Of a stretch of DNA of 64,000 nucleotides, positions 44,435 through 53,585 are shown piece by piece. How positions within the stretch are numbered: position 1 is the stretch's first letter; each line of letters starts with the position of its first letter. The translations under genes were made by a program, and so were the position numbers. The notes under the pieces are model-generated. The model did no database searches. It was not told the origin of the DNA and saw only the letters and a list, made by a program, of their open reading frames with translations. Source of the stretch: Bradyrhizobium canariense (GTDB lineage: Bacteria > Pseudomonadota > Alphaproteobacteria > Rhizobiales > Xanthobacteraceae); NCBI RefSeq assembly GCF_900105125.1, contig NZ_LT629750.1, positions 6,537,001-6,601,000 of the forward strand, written 5' to 3'.

Positions 44435-45406
44435 TTAACCTATGGTCCCAAGCTTCGGGAAAGCCGCCGGCGCCGCCGCCAGAGCGGCGCGGGCGCGCGC
44501 GCTGTCGTCATCCATCTGGCGCACCAGCGCTTCGATGCTGTCGAACTTCAGCTCCTCGCGGATAAAGCCGATGAAGGCAACGTCCAGCGCCGTTCCGTAG
44601 AGATCGCCCTTGAAATCGAACAGGAAAACCTCGAGCAGCGGCGCGCCATTGTCGAAGGTCGGGCGGCGGCCAAAGCTCGCGACGCCATCGAAGCGTTGAT
44701 CGCCGCGGCCGACCCGCACGGCGTAGATGCCGTGCTTGAGCCCGCAATTCTTGTCGAGACGGATATTGGCGGTGGGATAGCCGAGATCGCGGCCGCGTTT
44801 CTCGCCATGGATCACCTCGCCGGACACGAACCATGGGCCGCCGAGCATCGCGGTGGCGTCGTCGATCTGTCCTTCGGCCAGCGCCATGCGGATGGCGCTG
44901 GAGGAGACCGGCCGTTCGTCGATATCGACGTGCGGCTGCACATCGACCTCGATGCCGAGCCGGGGCGCCTCGCCGACCAAAAGGCTGGGCGATCCGACCC
45001 GGCCCTTGCCGAAGTGGAAGTCATAGCCGACGGCAATCCCGCTTATGCCGAGCCGGTCGATCAGATCATGGTGAATGAAGTCTTGCGCCGTGGTCCCGGC
45101 CCGGTTCTTGTCGAAAGTCATCACCACGGCGCCCGCCAGCCCGGTTCCAGCCAATAGCCGAAGCTTGCTGGTCTCGTCGGAGAGGCGGAATTGGGGTGAA
45201 TTCGGGCTGAAAAAACTGCGCGGATGGGGCTCGAACGTCACCGCCAGCGCCGGTTTGCCGTGGGCGCGCCCCATGGCAAGGGCTGCCGCGATAACGGCGC
45301 GGTGGCCGAGGTGGACGCCATCGAAGTTCCCCATGGCGACCACGGTCCCCTTCGGGATCGCGGCTGACGGCGTGGAATCGCGGATAACAGTAAAGCCAGA
45401 TGTCAT
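44435..45406 (-). CDS. ribF: Bifunctional riboflavin kinase / FAD synthetase RibF
   Basis: This 323-residue enzyme makes FMN and FAD from riboflavin. The N-terminal FAD synthetase domain has VVAMGNFDGVHLGHRAVI, FEPHPRSFF and VGYDFHFGKGR, with SSSAIRMAL. The C-terminal flavokinase domain has GRDLGYPTANI and HGIYAVRV. The start at 45406 begins MTSGFTVIRD. It lies upstream of ileS and lspA on the same strand, the usual arrangement. Confidence 0.96.
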   Translation of the reverse strand: MTSGFTVIRDSTPSAAIPKGTVVAMGNFDGVHLGHRAVIAAALAMGRAHGKPALAVTFEPHPRSFFSPNSPQFRLSDETSKLRLLAGTGLAGAVVMTFDKNRAGTTAQDFIHHDLIDRLGISGIAVGYDFHFGKGRVGSPSLLVGEAPRLGIEVDVQPHVDIDERPVSSSAIRMALAEGQIDDATAMLGGPWFVSGEVIHGEKRGRDLGYPTANIRLDKNCGLKHGIYAVRVGRGDQRFDGVASFGRRPTFDNGAPLLEVFLFDFKGDLYGTALDVAFIGFIREELKFDSIEALVRQMDDDSARARAALAAAPAAFPKLGTIG

Positions 45407-45643
45407 TTTGGGGATTCTTCGGCTCAAATCGGGTGCGGCGGGACCGTGACTTGGCGGGCCCGGCGAAGTCAAGGGACGCCCAATCGGGCCTCGGGGAGGT
45501 AGCAGACCCGGTTCGGGCCGGCCGGCGGGTTAACGGGCTGTTTAACGGCTGATGCTACTGCTTGGGGATGAACTGCGGGGCGTTCCGGCCTTGTGCAGGC
45601 CTAATTAATCGTATGCGGCGTCAGTGTCGTGCGGGGGTCCAAG

Positions 45644-46039
45644 ATGGCGGTTGATCTATCGATGTCGGTTTTGGTGGTGGATGACTACAACACCATGATC
45701 CGCATCATCAGAAATCTCCTGAAACAGCTTGGCTTTGAGAATATCGACGATGCCAGCGACGGATCAGCGGCGCTGAACAAGATGCGCGGCAAGAAGTACG
45801 GACTCGTGATTTCCGACTGGAACATGGAACCGATGACCGGTTACGACCTGCTCCGGGAAGTGCGGGCCGACCCCAATCTGGCGACCACGCCGTTCATCAT
45901 GATCACGGCGGAATCAAAGACCGAGAACGTGATCGCGGCCAAGAAGGCCGGTGTGAACAATTACATCGTTAAGCCGTTCAATGCGGCCACGCTGAAGACC
46001 AAGATCGAGGCGGTGTTCCCGGATATGGCGAGCGCGTAA
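45644..46039 (+). CDS. CheY-like single-domain response regulator
   Basis: This 131-residue protein is a lone receiver domain. The acidic pair is in VVDDYN, the phosphorylation site is D58 in VISDWNM, the switch Thr is in MITAES and the Lys is in YIVKPF. The sequence is close to true CheY, and is a switch protein for flagellar motors or for a histidine phosphotransfer chain. No chemotaxis operon is next to it. It begins at the ATG at 45644 with a GGGGG-rich ribosome region and is followed by a terminator hairpin. Confidence 0.92.
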   Translation: MAVDLSMSVLVVDDYNTMIRIIRNLLKQLGFENIDDASDGSAALNKMRGKKYGLVISDWNMEPMTGYDLLREVRADPNLATTPFIMITAESKTENVIAAKKAGVNNYIVKPFNAATLKTKIEAVFPDMASA

Positions 46040-46074
46040 GCGCTTCCACACTCGGACGGTACGCGTCCCAATTC

Positions 46075-46109
46075 GCAATGCCCGGGCCTGTCCCGGGCAT
46101 TTGCGTTTT
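46075..46109. terminator. Terminator hairpin between convergent genes
   Basis: GCAATGCCCGGG pairs with CCCGGGCATTTGC around a five-base loop (one bulge), followed by GTTTT. It lies between the CheY-like gene and the convergent HAD gene and could serve the CheY-like transcript and possibly both. Confidence 0.75.
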
Positions 46110-46123
46110 GGCGATGCTGCGCT

Positions 46124-46975
46124 TTACCAGCGCAACTCGCGCGTCAGCGCCCGCGGCGGATGGCCGAACAGCTCTTTCACCGAGGCGGGGTCCAGCTGGT
46201 CGATGCCTTCGAAATCCTCGGCGTGGATGCCGCGCGTGACGAACAAGCAATCGATCCCAAAATTATGGGCGCCCGCCAGATCCGTCCGTACGGAATCGCC
46301 AATCGCCAAAACGCGGCTGAGCTGAGGCGGCTGGCCACGGCGTTCGGCGGCAAGCTCCATGGCGCGTTCATAGATCGGCCGATGCGGCTTGCCGTAGAAG
46401 ATCACCTCGCCGCCGAGTTCGCGATAGAGTTCGGCGATGGCGCCCGCGCAGTAGATCAGGCGGTCGCCGCGTTCGACAACGATGTCGGGATTGGCGCAGA
46501 TCAGCGTCAGCTCGCGCTCGCGCGCCTGCATCATCATGCCGCGATAATCTTCGGCGGACTCGGTCTCGTCGTCCATCAGGCCGGTGCAGACGATGTAATC
46601 GGCCTCCGGCAGCGGCGCGAGCACCGGATCAAGGCCGCGGTAGATCGAATTGTCGCGTTCCGGGCCGAGCCAGAATACTTTCCGGCCGGGATGATCGGCG
46701 ACGAAATGCCGGGTGAGATCGCCTGAACTGACGATGGCATCATAAATGTCGTCGGCGACATGAAGCTTGCGCAATTGCCGCTGCACTGAATCCGCAGGGC
46801 GCGGTGCATTGGTAATGAGAATGACGGTGCCGCCCTGCTTGCGAAAGGTATGAAGCGCCTCGCAGGCTTCGGGGAACGCTTCAAGTCCGTTATGGACCAC
46901 GCCCCAGATATCGCTGAGCACGACGTCGACGCCGCCTACGAGGTCGCGCAGCTTCTCGGCAAAGCGAAGGGTCAT
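46124..46975 (-). CDS. HAD superfamily hydrolase (TIGR01459 type)
   Basis: This 283-residue protein has the type IIA HAD phosphatase fold. The nucleophile motif is VVLSDIWGVVHNG (about residues 17-29), with a Trp in place of the usual second Asp, as in the TIGR01459 group. ILITNAPRP, YGKPHRPIYERA and AIGDSVRTDLAGA supply motifs II-IV. The substrate is unknown. The EAL protein ends 16 bases before its start on the same strand. Confidence 0.88.
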   Translation of the reverse strand: MTLRFAEKLRDLVGGVDVVLSDIWGVVHNGLEAFPEACEALHTFRKQGGTVILITNAPRPADSVQRQLRKLHVADDIYDAIVSSGDLTRHFVADHPGRKVFWLGPERDNSIYRGLDPVLAPLPEADYIVCTGLMDDETESAEDYRGMMMQARERELTLICANPDIVVERGDRLIYCAGAIAELYRELGGEVIFYGKPHRPIYERAMELAAERRGQPPQLSRVLAIGDSVRTDLAGAHNFGIDCLFVTRGIHAEDFEGIDQLDPASVKELFGHPPRALTRELRW

Positions 46976-46990
46976 TGCAGGGATTGCCGG

Positions 46991-48433
46991 TCAGCCCGGT
47001 CCGGCGGCGCGCCGCGCCAGCGCGGCATTGCCGCTAGACCTGGGAGGATCGATCGCCGGAGCGTCGATGGGAGTGGTTTTGCCGGGGCCATTGGTGTCCT
47101 GCACCTTGTTGGGAGCGGCCCCGCCGGTAGCAGATGCTCCCTCCGGCCGCAACGGCCGGGGAGGTGCAAACAGGAAGCCCTGCCCGAACCGCACATCGTA
47201 ATCGAGCAGATCGACCACTGAACGTTCCCCTTCGATCCGTTCGGCGATCAGGTCGATTCCGAACCGGCCGAGCAGATCGGAAAGATCGGAAGGGTGGATG
47301 TCGGAGGTCGAGGTCTGCCTTTGATCGAGCAGCAGCACGGCGGGCACCTTGATGAAGCGGACCCCGCGATCGGCCAGCTCGCGCGGCTCGATCCGCAGGT
47401 CCGTGACGTGGTCGATGGAGAAACGGAATCCGCGCTGCACCAAAGCCGCCAGATGTTCGGTCTCGGTCGAGCCCAGATTGCGGAATGTTGCCTGCTTGAA
47501 TTCGAGCACGAATGCGGGAGCCAGCGCGCGATTGGCTTCAAGGAAATCGAGGCATTGCGCAAAGGTGGCTGGATTGCCAAGCGTCGCGGCGGCGACGTTG
47601 CAGAATATCCCGACCTCCTTGTTGCGCACCATCAGCCGGCGCAGCACCTGCACGCAGCGCAGCATCACCATATGATCGATCCGTCCGATCAGTCCGGCGG
47701 CTTCGGCGATCCCGACGAAATCGTCCGCGGTGATGATCTGGTCCTTGTCGTCGCGCAGCCGCGTCACCGCCTCATAGAAGCGCACCTTGCGCTGCGGCAA
47801 GGTCACCATCGGCTGCAGATAGAGATCGAGCCGGTTTTCCTCGATGGCATTTTTGACGGCGGTAAGGACTTGCGCCTGGTTGTGGGAAGACACGGGCTCG
47901 GCCGCGACGGTGACCGGCGGCGCGGCGGCAGGTGCCGCAACGCTGGTGCCTTCGCCGGACAAAGGCAGCTGCTTTTGCCGGTCATGTTCCGGCTGGTTCG
48001 CCGGCACAGGCGCTGCGGCCGGCACGCCCGACGCCAGCAGATCGTCATGGGTCGCGACGGAGGCGGCGAGTTGTTTGACCAGCACGCCGAGTTCATTGAT
48101 CTCGCCGACGACAGCCTGGATGCGGTCCGCGCCGGTTGAGTTGGCCGACGTGACACGGCCCTCGACGACGGCAAGGCGGCGTCCGAATTCGGCAACCTGG
48201 CGGGCGAGGTCGGCGGTGCCGCGCGACAGGTCCGTGATTTGTCCGCCGACGTCGGTGCGATCGCGCAGCCGCATCGACACCGCGTTGTAGAGGATCAGAA
48301 ACGTCAGTGCGGTGAGCGCCACGATCGCGGATTCCGTTCCGCTGATGCCCGCCACGGAATACAGAACGAGGCCGAGCGAGGCTGCGACCAGCACCATGCA
48401 GATGGCGATAAAAATCGTGGAAATACGGATCAT
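46991..48433 (-). CDS. Membrane-anchored degenerate EAL protein, TipF-like
   Basis: This 480-residue protein has two membrane helices (about residues 4-28 and 35-56), a coiled coil (about 60-135), an Ala/Pro linker and an EAL domain (about 190-430). The signature reads YEAVTRLR, the metal Asn is in FCNVA and QGFLF is present. The DDFG motif reads SIDHV, losing one of two catalytic Asp, and the Glu of the LEITE motif is LEFKQ. Phosphodiesterase activity is doubtful. The layout is that of Caulobacter TipF, a c-di-GMP-binding protein needed to place the flagellum. Assignment as TipF is inferred from architecture. Confidence 0.87.
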   Translation of the reverse strand: MIRISTIFIAICMVLVAASLGLVLYSVAGISGTESAIVALTALTFLILYNAVSMRLRDRTDVGGQITDLSRGTADLARQVAEFGRRLAVVEGRVTSANSTGADRIQAVVGEINELGVLVKQLAASVATHDDLLASGVPAAAPVPANQPEHDRQKQLPLSGEGTSVAAPAAAPPVTVAAEPVSSHNQAQVLTAVKNAIEENRLDLYLQPMVTLPQRKVRFYEAVTRLRDDKDQIITADDFVGIAEAAGLIGRIDHMVMLRCVQVLRRLMVRNKEVGIFCNVAAATLGNPATFAQCLDFLEANRALAPAFVLEFKQATFRNLGSTETEHLAALVQRGFRFSIDHVTDLRIEPRELADRGVRFIKVPAVLLLDQRQTSTSDIHPSDLSDLLGRFGIDLIAERIEGERSVVDLLDYDVRFGQGFLFAPPRPLRPEGASATGGAAPNKVQDTNGPGKTTPIDAPAIDPPRSSGNAALARRAAGPG

Positions 48434-48489
48434 GTTGCGCCACGCTCCCCCAAGCGTTGCAAGCTTAGCATCAATGTTGATTCGAGCAG

Positions 48490-49617
48490 CTAGTGTTCTT
48501 TGGGCACGGCCGGAACCGCTGCTCCCAGCGTGTCGGCCATGACGGCGCGGCGGACGCCACGCGGTTTTGGGCGACCGATCGCGGTGTCCAGCGCGGTCTG
48601 GTGCTCGATTTCAGAATTCAGCTCGGCGCCGCACAGCACGATGATGGCCGACATCCACATCCACATCATTAGGCCGATGGCGGCTCCCAGCGAGCCATAG
48701 GTCGCGCCGTAGTTTCCGAAATTCGACAGATACCATGACAGCAAGCCGGAGCCTGCGATCCACAGCAAGGCCGCGGCCAGTGCTCCCACGCTCAGCCATT
48801 CCCACCGGGCGGGCCGCCGGCTCGGTCCGAACCGGTAGAGCAACCCAAGCGCGAACAACAGGATCACCAGCAGCAGCGGCCACCGCGTCAGGCGCACGAT
48901 AGACTGGCTCTCCGGCGCCAGGCCGACATGGTCGAGCGCCAGCGGTACCGCCACCACCGCGCCGACCATCAGCAGCAGCGCTGCGATGCCGCCGGTGGTG
49001 AACGCCAGCGAGAGCAAGTTCAGCCGGATGAAGCTGCGCTTTTCCCGTTCCTCATAGACGACGTTCAACGCATCGATCACCGCCTTGACGCCGGCATTGG
49101 CGCTCCAGAGGGCGAAGGCGAGGCTGAACAGGAACGCCGCGCCCAGCGCGGTATTGCCTTTCATCAGCACGCGCGCGATCTGATCCTGCGCGATCTGGAA
49201 CGAGCCTTCCGGCAGCATCAGCGCCAGCGTTTGCAGATTGGCGCCGATGGTCACGGGATTGGCGAACAGGCCGTAGCAAGACACCAGTGCGGTGATTGTC
49301 GGAAATACTGCGAGCAGGCCGTAGAACACCACCCCCGCGGCGGTCGCAAGCAGGCGGTCTTCGCTCGTCCGCTCATAGGTGCGCCACAGAATCTGCTTCC
49401 AGCCGGTCCACGGGATCCGAAACGGGTTGGTGAATTCCCGGCCGTGGGCCCGTTGCGAGACGTCATGTGGGGAAGCATCCGTATCAGGAGGCGGCAGCTC
49501 CTCCGAGGATGGTTGGGGCACCCGGCTTGAAAGATAGTGCTCGAGCGAGAGCACCAGGATGGTGGTGGCCGCGATCAGCAGCAAATTGTTGTTGGGAGCC
49601 GCTCGCTGGTCGGACAT
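48490..49617 (-). CDS. YihY/BrkB family inner-membrane protein
   Basis: This 375-residue membrane protein has one N-terminal hydrophobic segment and six helices typical of the YihY/BrkB family: AAGVVFYGLLAVFPTITALVSCYGLF, LWSANAGVKAVIDALNVVYEE, and the Met-rich IGLMMWMWMSAIIVLCGAELNSEIE. The old name ribonuclease BN for this family is wrong. Function is unknown, possibly transport or envelope. The upstream membrane protein gene ends five bases before it on the same strand, so they share an mRNA. Confidence 0.9.
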   Translation of the reverse strand: MSDQRAAPNNNLLLIAATTILVLSLEHYLSSRVPQPSSEELPPPDTDASPHDVSQRAHGREFTNPFRIPWTGWKQILWRTYERTSEDRLLATAAGVVFYGLLAVFPTITALVSCYGLFANPVTIGANLQTLALMLPEGSFQIAQDQIARVLMKGNTALGAAFLFSLAFALWSANAGVKAVIDALNVVYEEREKRSFIRLNLLSLAFTTGGIAALLLMVGAVVAVPLALDHVGLAPESQSIVRLTRWPLLLVILLFALGLLYRFGPSRRPARWEWLSVGALAAALLWIAGSGLLSWYLSNFGNYGATYGSLGAAIGLMMWMWMSAIIVLCGAELNSEIEHQTALDTAIGRPKPRGVRRAVMADTLGAAVPAVPKEH

Positions 49618-49622
49618 CGGAC

Positions 49623-50183
49623 TTACATTCGTCGCGCCCGGCGCCGCCGCGCGGCGGCCCAGCCGAGTAAGGTCGCCATCAGGATCAGCCCGGTGCGGAC
49701 GTCACGGTTATTCCACGCCGCAGCGGCCTGCGTCTTCCGTTGGTGTCGGTTGAGGCGTGGCTGCGGTGCGCTCGAAGGCAGCAAGGCCTCGATCTTGTCC
49801 GGATCGGCCACAGTCCCGGATACCGCGACGCGCAGACGGCTGGTGAGGGAGGGGAAGTGCGGCGAGGGACGCTTGAGTTTCACGGCGGCGAGAGCCGCGC
49901 AGATGGCGGCGATCAAGAGCAGCAACGCGCCGACAACGCCGAACGCGTCAAACAGCCCGTAGTTGATTTCAACCCAGCGAAACAGCGCGGTGATGCCGAC
50001 GAAGCAGGCGGCGATCAGGAAAATACCCGCCACAGCGAATAATCCGGTCGCGACGGCATAGGATGTAACCGTGCCGGTCGCCTGATTGGTCCGGTCGCGA
50101 AGATATGACCGTATCGCCAGCTTGATCTGGTTGAGCTTGAGCCCCACCCCGGCGCGCAGCAGATCGCTCGAAGGCGCGAGCAT
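49623..50183 (-). CDS. Small membrane protein, holin-like (phage holin family superfamily III type)
   Basis: This 186-residue protein has two strong hydrophobic helices (about residues 45-70 and 77-103) and a third near the C-terminus before an Arg-rich end (AARRRRARRM). The helix pair and placement next to a YihY protein are typical of the DUF1469/putative holin group. There is no sign of phage genes nearby, so the name describes the fold only. It is followed by the YihY gene after five bases. Confidence 0.7.
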   Translation of the reverse strand: MLAPSSDLLRAGVGLKLNQIKLAIRSYLRDRTNQATGTVTSYAVATGLFAVAGIFLIAACFVGITALFRWVEINYGLFDAFGVVGALLLLIAAICAALAAVKLKRPSPHFPSLTSRLRVAVSGTVADPDKIEALLPSSAPQPRLNRHQRKTQAAAAWNNRDVRTGLILMATLLGWAAARRRRARRM

Positions 50184-50299
50184 GTCATTCCTCCATCACG
50201 GGGCCGGTTGCCCTGTGAGGGAGGAACGTGGATTGGTTTCGAATGTTCCGAACCTGCTCCCCTCCCTGCACTTGAGGGAGAGGAGTGGTGCGAGCCGTG

Positions 50300-51646
50300 T
50301 TACGCGACCGCGCGGATCACCTTGGCGACCTTCTCGACGATCTCGCCGATCTGCTCTTCGCTGACGATCAGCGGCGGCGTCAGGGCCAGCGTGTCGCCGG
50401 CGATGCGCAGCATCAGATCGTTGTCGTGGAAGGCGCTGTTCAGCGCATCGAAGCCGCGCTTGCCGACCAAGTCTGGGCGCGACGCGAGGTCGATGCCGGC
50501 CGTCAGGCCGATGGTGCGGATGTCGACCACGTTCGGCTGGCCCTTCAGCGTCATCACGGCGTCGGCGAATTTCGGCTCGAGCTTGAGGGCGCGCTCGAAC
50601 AGTTTCTCGTCGCGGTAGATGTCGAGCGTCGCAAGGCCCGCGGCGCAAGCCAGCGGATGCGCCGAATAGGTGTAGCCGTGGGTCAACTCCACCACATGCT
50701 CCGGACCGCTCATGAAGGCGTCGTGAATGGTGTCACGCACGATCACGCCGCCCATCGGAGCCGCGCCATTGGTGATGCCCTTGGCAAAGGTGATCATGTC
50801 CGGCAGCACGCCGTAGCGCTCTGCGGCGAAGGCGTAGCCGAGCCGGCCATAGCCGGTGATGACCTCGTCGAAAATCAGCAGAATGCCGTGCTTCTGGGTG
50901 ATCTCGCGCAACCGCTTGAGATAGCCCTTGGGCGCCGGCAGCACGCCGGTCGATCCCGCCATCGGCTCGACGATCACGGCGGCAATGGTTGTGGCCCCAT
51001 GCAGGTTGACCAGGCGCTCCAGCTCGTCGGCGAAATGGACGCCGTAGTCCGGCTCGCCTTTGGTGAAGGCCTGCTTCTCGCGGTCATAGGTCGCTGGAAG
51101 ATGGTCGACGCCGGCCAGCAGCGTTCCGAACATCTTGCGGTTGTTGACGATGCCGCCCACCGACGTGCCGCCGAAGCCAACGCCGTGATAGCCGCGCTCG
51201 CGGCCGATCAGGCGGGTGCGGCTGCCCTGGCCGTTGATCTGGTGATAGGCCAGCGCGATCTTCAGCGCGGTATCGGCGGCCTCCGATCCGGAATTGCAAA
51301 AGAACACGTGATCGAGGCCGGCCGGCGCGAGATCGGCAATGCGGCTGGCGAGTTCGAAGGCCTGCGGGATGCCGAACTGGAACGGCGGCGCATAATCCAA
51401 CGCTTCAGCCTGCTTGGCGATCGCCGACGAAATCTGGGTGCGGCCGTGACCGGCATTGGTGCACCACATGCCGGAGGCGGCATCGATGATCTTGCGGCCA
51501 TCGACGGTGATGTAATGCATGTCCTTGGCGCCGGCGAGCAGCCGCGGCGCCTTCTTGAAGGCGCGGTTGGCGGTAAACGGCATCCAGTGCGCGGCGAGGT
51601 CGTTCGGTACGTTGACGGCGGCAGGGCGTGGGCTCTTGTCGAGCAT
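50300..51646 (-). CDS. Class III omega-aminotransferase (beta-alanine--pyruvate type)
   Basis: This 448-residue PLP enzyme moves an amino group from an omega-amino acid or amine to pyruvate. The N-terminus HWMPFTANRAFK, FCNSGSEAADTALKIA, RGYHGVGFGGTSVGG, the Asp in IFDEVITGYGRLG and the PLP lysine in FAKGITNGAAPMGG match the beta-alanine--pyruvate aminotransferases. The product from beta-alanine would be malonate semialdehyde. The exact substrate is not decided by sequence. It has its own gap of 95 bases from prmB upstream. Confidence 0.93.
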   Translation of the reverse strand: MLDKSPRPAAVNVPNDLAAHWMPFTANRAFKKAPRLLAGAKDMHYITVDGRKIIDAASGMWCTNAGHGRTQISSAIAKQAEALDYAPPFQFGIPQAFELASRIADLAPAGLDHVFFCNSGSEAADTALKIALAYHQINGQGSRTRLIGRERGYHGVGFGGTSVGGIVNNRKMFGTLLAGVDHLPATYDREKQAFTKGEPDYGVHFADELERLVNLHGATTIAAVIVEPMAGSTGVLPAPKGYLKRLREITQKHGILLIFDEVITGYGRLGYAFAAERYGVLPDMITFAKGITNGAAPMGGVIVRDTIHDAFMSGPEHVVELTHGYTYSAHPLACAAGLATLDIYRDEKLFERALKLEPKFADAVMTLKGQPNVVDIRTIGLTAGIDLASRPDLVGKRGFDALNSAFHDNDLMLRIAGDTLALTPPLIVSEEQIGEIVEKVAKVIRAVA

Positions 51647-51741
51647 AGTGGCCTCTTGTGTTTTAGGGTTTGGCGGCTATCCGCAGGCTATCAGCTTCGC
51701 GGCGGTACGGGAACGCCGACGACCGCTAAATTTGCGTTCAT

Positions 51742-52776
51742 TCAGACGGTTTTAGGGGCAGAACGAGCCTCTGGCTGCCCTACAAACTGGCTGCCCTGCA
51801 AATCGGCGGCGCCGATCCAGAACACCTCGCCATCGGACTCCTCGGTGTCCAGCCACAGCAGCGGCAATCGTGGATAGGCCGCTTCAATCGCGGGACGGCA
51901 ACGGCCGACCTCGCACAACAACCCGCCCTGCGGCGTCAAATGCCGGCCAGCCTCCTGCAAAATGCGGACGACGATATCGATCCCGTCGGCGCCGCCATCG
52001 AAGGCGAGCCGGGGTTCGGCACGGCACTCGCGCGGCAGCGCCGCCATGCCGTCGGCATCGACGTAAGGCGGATTGGAAATGATCAGGTCGTAACGCTTGC
52101 CGCCGAGCGGTCCGAACAGGTCGCCACGGTGCAACGCCACCCGGTCTTGCAGGCCGTAGTCGGCGATATTGCGCCCGGCGACCTCGAGGGCACCCTTTGA
52201 AATGTCCACCGCGTCGATTTGCGCATTGGGAAAAGCCCGGGCCGCGAGCACCGCAAGGCATCCCGAACCGGTACAGAGATCGAGCACCGTCTCGACGGAT
52301 TCGGGATCGTCGATCAGCGCGCCGCCTTCCTGGTCACCCTGGCCGCCGAAATGCGAGTCCAGCAATTCGCCGATGAAGGAGCGCGGTACGATCGTGCGTT
52401 CGTCGACATAGAAGGGCAGGCCGCGCATGTAGATCCTGTTGACGAGATAGGCCGCCGGTTTCCGCGTCGTGATGCGGCGGCCAATCACATCGAGAATCTG
52501 CCTGGCCTCTGCCGCGGTGACCCGCGCGGTCATGAAGGTCTCGAACTGATCGGGATGAAGATGCAGGATCTCGCCGACCAGAAACGCGGCCTCGGCCACG
52601 GGATCGGTGGTGCCGTGCGCGAACACCAGTTTGGCCTCGACGAAGCGGCTTGCCGCATAACGGACGAAATCGAGCAGCGTCAGCAATTCGCCGGTCGCGA
52701 CCTTCGGAAGTTTGGAGACGCTACGGCCGCGCCCGGCGGCCGGTTTCGCGCGTCTGGAAGCCGGCCGCTTGGCCAT
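51742..52776 (-). CDS. prmB: Ribosomal protein L3 glutamine methyltransferase PrmB
   Basis: This 344-residue SAM-dependent enzyme methylates a glutamine of ribosomal protein L3. An N-terminal helical domain precedes the methyltransferase domain with VLDLCTGSGCLAVLAA and the substrate-binding NPPY in LIISNPPYVD. VPRSFIGELLD and RIYMRGLPFYVDERTIVPRS fit PrmB better than PrmC. The N-terminus has about 30 extra basic residues. The ATG at 52776 overlaps the moaE stop (ATGA). Confidence 0.93.
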   Translation of the reverse strand: MAKRPASRRAKPAAGRGRSVSKLPKVATGELLTLLDFVRYAASRFVEAKLVFAHGTTDPVAEAAFLVGEILHLHPDQFETFMTARVTAAEARQILDVIGRRITTRKPAAYLVNRIYMRGLPFYVDERTIVPRSFIGELLDSHFGGQGDQEGGALIDDPESVETVLDLCTGSGCLAVLAARAFPNAQIDAVDISKGALEVAGRNIADYGLQDRVALHRGDLFGPLGGKRYDLIISNPPYVDADGMAALPRECRAEPRLAFDGGADGIDIVVRILQEAGRHLTPQGGLLCEVGRCRPAIEAAYPRLPLLWLDTEESDGEVFWIGAADLQGSQFVGQPEARSAPKTV

Positions 52777-53243
52777 CAGGATTTGGTCCAGCGCGCGGCG
52801 GCCGCATCGTCGTGATCGTGGGCCTCGACCCATTTCGTTCCATCCGCGCGTTCCTCGCGCTTCCAGAACGGCGCATTGGCTTTCAGATAGTCCATCAGGA
52901 ATTCGGCCGCCTGGAACGCTGCCTGCCGGTGCCGTGAGGCCGTCAGCACCAGCACGATATTCTCGCCCGGCGTAATGCGGCCGACGCGATGAATGACGGT
53001 GAGGCCCGTCAACGGCCACCGCGACATCGCGGTGTCGGCATGCCGGGCAATTTCAGCCTCGGCCATATCAGGGTAATGCTCAAGCGTGAGCGCGGCGATG
53101 GGCTCGCTGCCCTCGCTGTCCCGGCAAATGCCGGAAAAGCTCACGACGGCGCCGATATCCTTGCGATCTCGCGTCAGCGCGGCAATCTCCTGCGCGATGT
53201 CGAAATCGGCTTCCTGAATGCGGATGGTCACGAGAGCGGTCAT
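52776..53243 (-). CDS. moaE: Molybdopterin synthase large subunit MoaE
   Basis: This 155-residue protein forms the catalytic subunit of molybdopterin synthase with MoaD. Family marks include GAVVSFSGICRD, LEHYPDMAE, VIHRVGRITPGENIVLVL, SRHRQAAFQAAEFLMDYLK and the active-site Lys region FWKREE. The ATG at 53243 is chosen over an upstream frame. It follows moaD after 90 bases and overlaps prmB at its stop. Confidence 0.96.
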   Translation of the reverse strand: MTALVTIRIQEADFDIAQEIAALTRDRKDIGAVVSFSGICRDSEGSEPIAALTLEHYPDMAEAEIARHADTAMSRWPLTGLTVIHRVGRITPGENIVLVLTASRHRQAAFQAAEFLMDYLKANAPFWKREERADGTKWVEAHDHDDAAAARWTKS

Positions 53244-53333
53244 GCGATCGTCGCGGTGGCTGAATGTGTTGTTGTGACGCGTTGTCCTAACGCGAACCGG
53301 CATTCACTTCGCTTGAAAACGCTGCGCAATGGC

Positions 53334-53585
53334 CTAACCGCCGGTCATCGGCGGGAAAAAAGCGATCTCGCGCGCACCGGCAATCATGCTGTCCGGCTTG
53401 ACGTGGGCGTGGTCGATCGCAGCGCGGATCACCCGCGGCGTTTCGAAGGCATAAGCGTAGCTTTCGCCGCGCCGTGCCAGCCAGCCGATCAGATCGTCAA
53501 TGGTGCGGACGTCTGCCGGCGGCTCGATGGTTTCCTCGGCCTTTCCGACCCGCTCGCGCACCCAGGCAAAATACTTCACCTTCAT
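53334..53585 (-). CDS. moaD: Molybdopterin synthase sulfur carrier subunit MoaD
   Basis: This 83-residue ubiquitin-like protein carries sulfur on its C-terminal Gly-Gly, visible as FPPMTGG. It starts MKVKYFAWVRERVG, as is usual. The ATG overlaps the pgsA stop by four bases (ATGA). moaE follows, so both halves of molybdopterin synthase are made together. Confidence 0.96.
   Translation of the reverse strand: MKVKYFAWVRERVGKAEETIEPPADVRTIDDLIGWLARRGESYAYAFETPRVIRAAIDHAHVKPDSMIAGAREIAFFPPMTGG

Noticed and set aside
46991..48433. Active c-di-GMP phosphodiesterase
   Set aside because: One Asp of the DDFG motif and one catalytic Glu are replaced, so activity should not be assumed.
49623..50183. 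Phage remnant suggested by a holin-like protein
   Set aside because: There are no other phage genes, integrase or attachment sites; the protein is a common chromosomal membrane family.
50285..51877. A 530-codon plus-strand frame
   Set aside because: It is antisense to the class III aminotransferase, whose motifs are all intact on the other strand.
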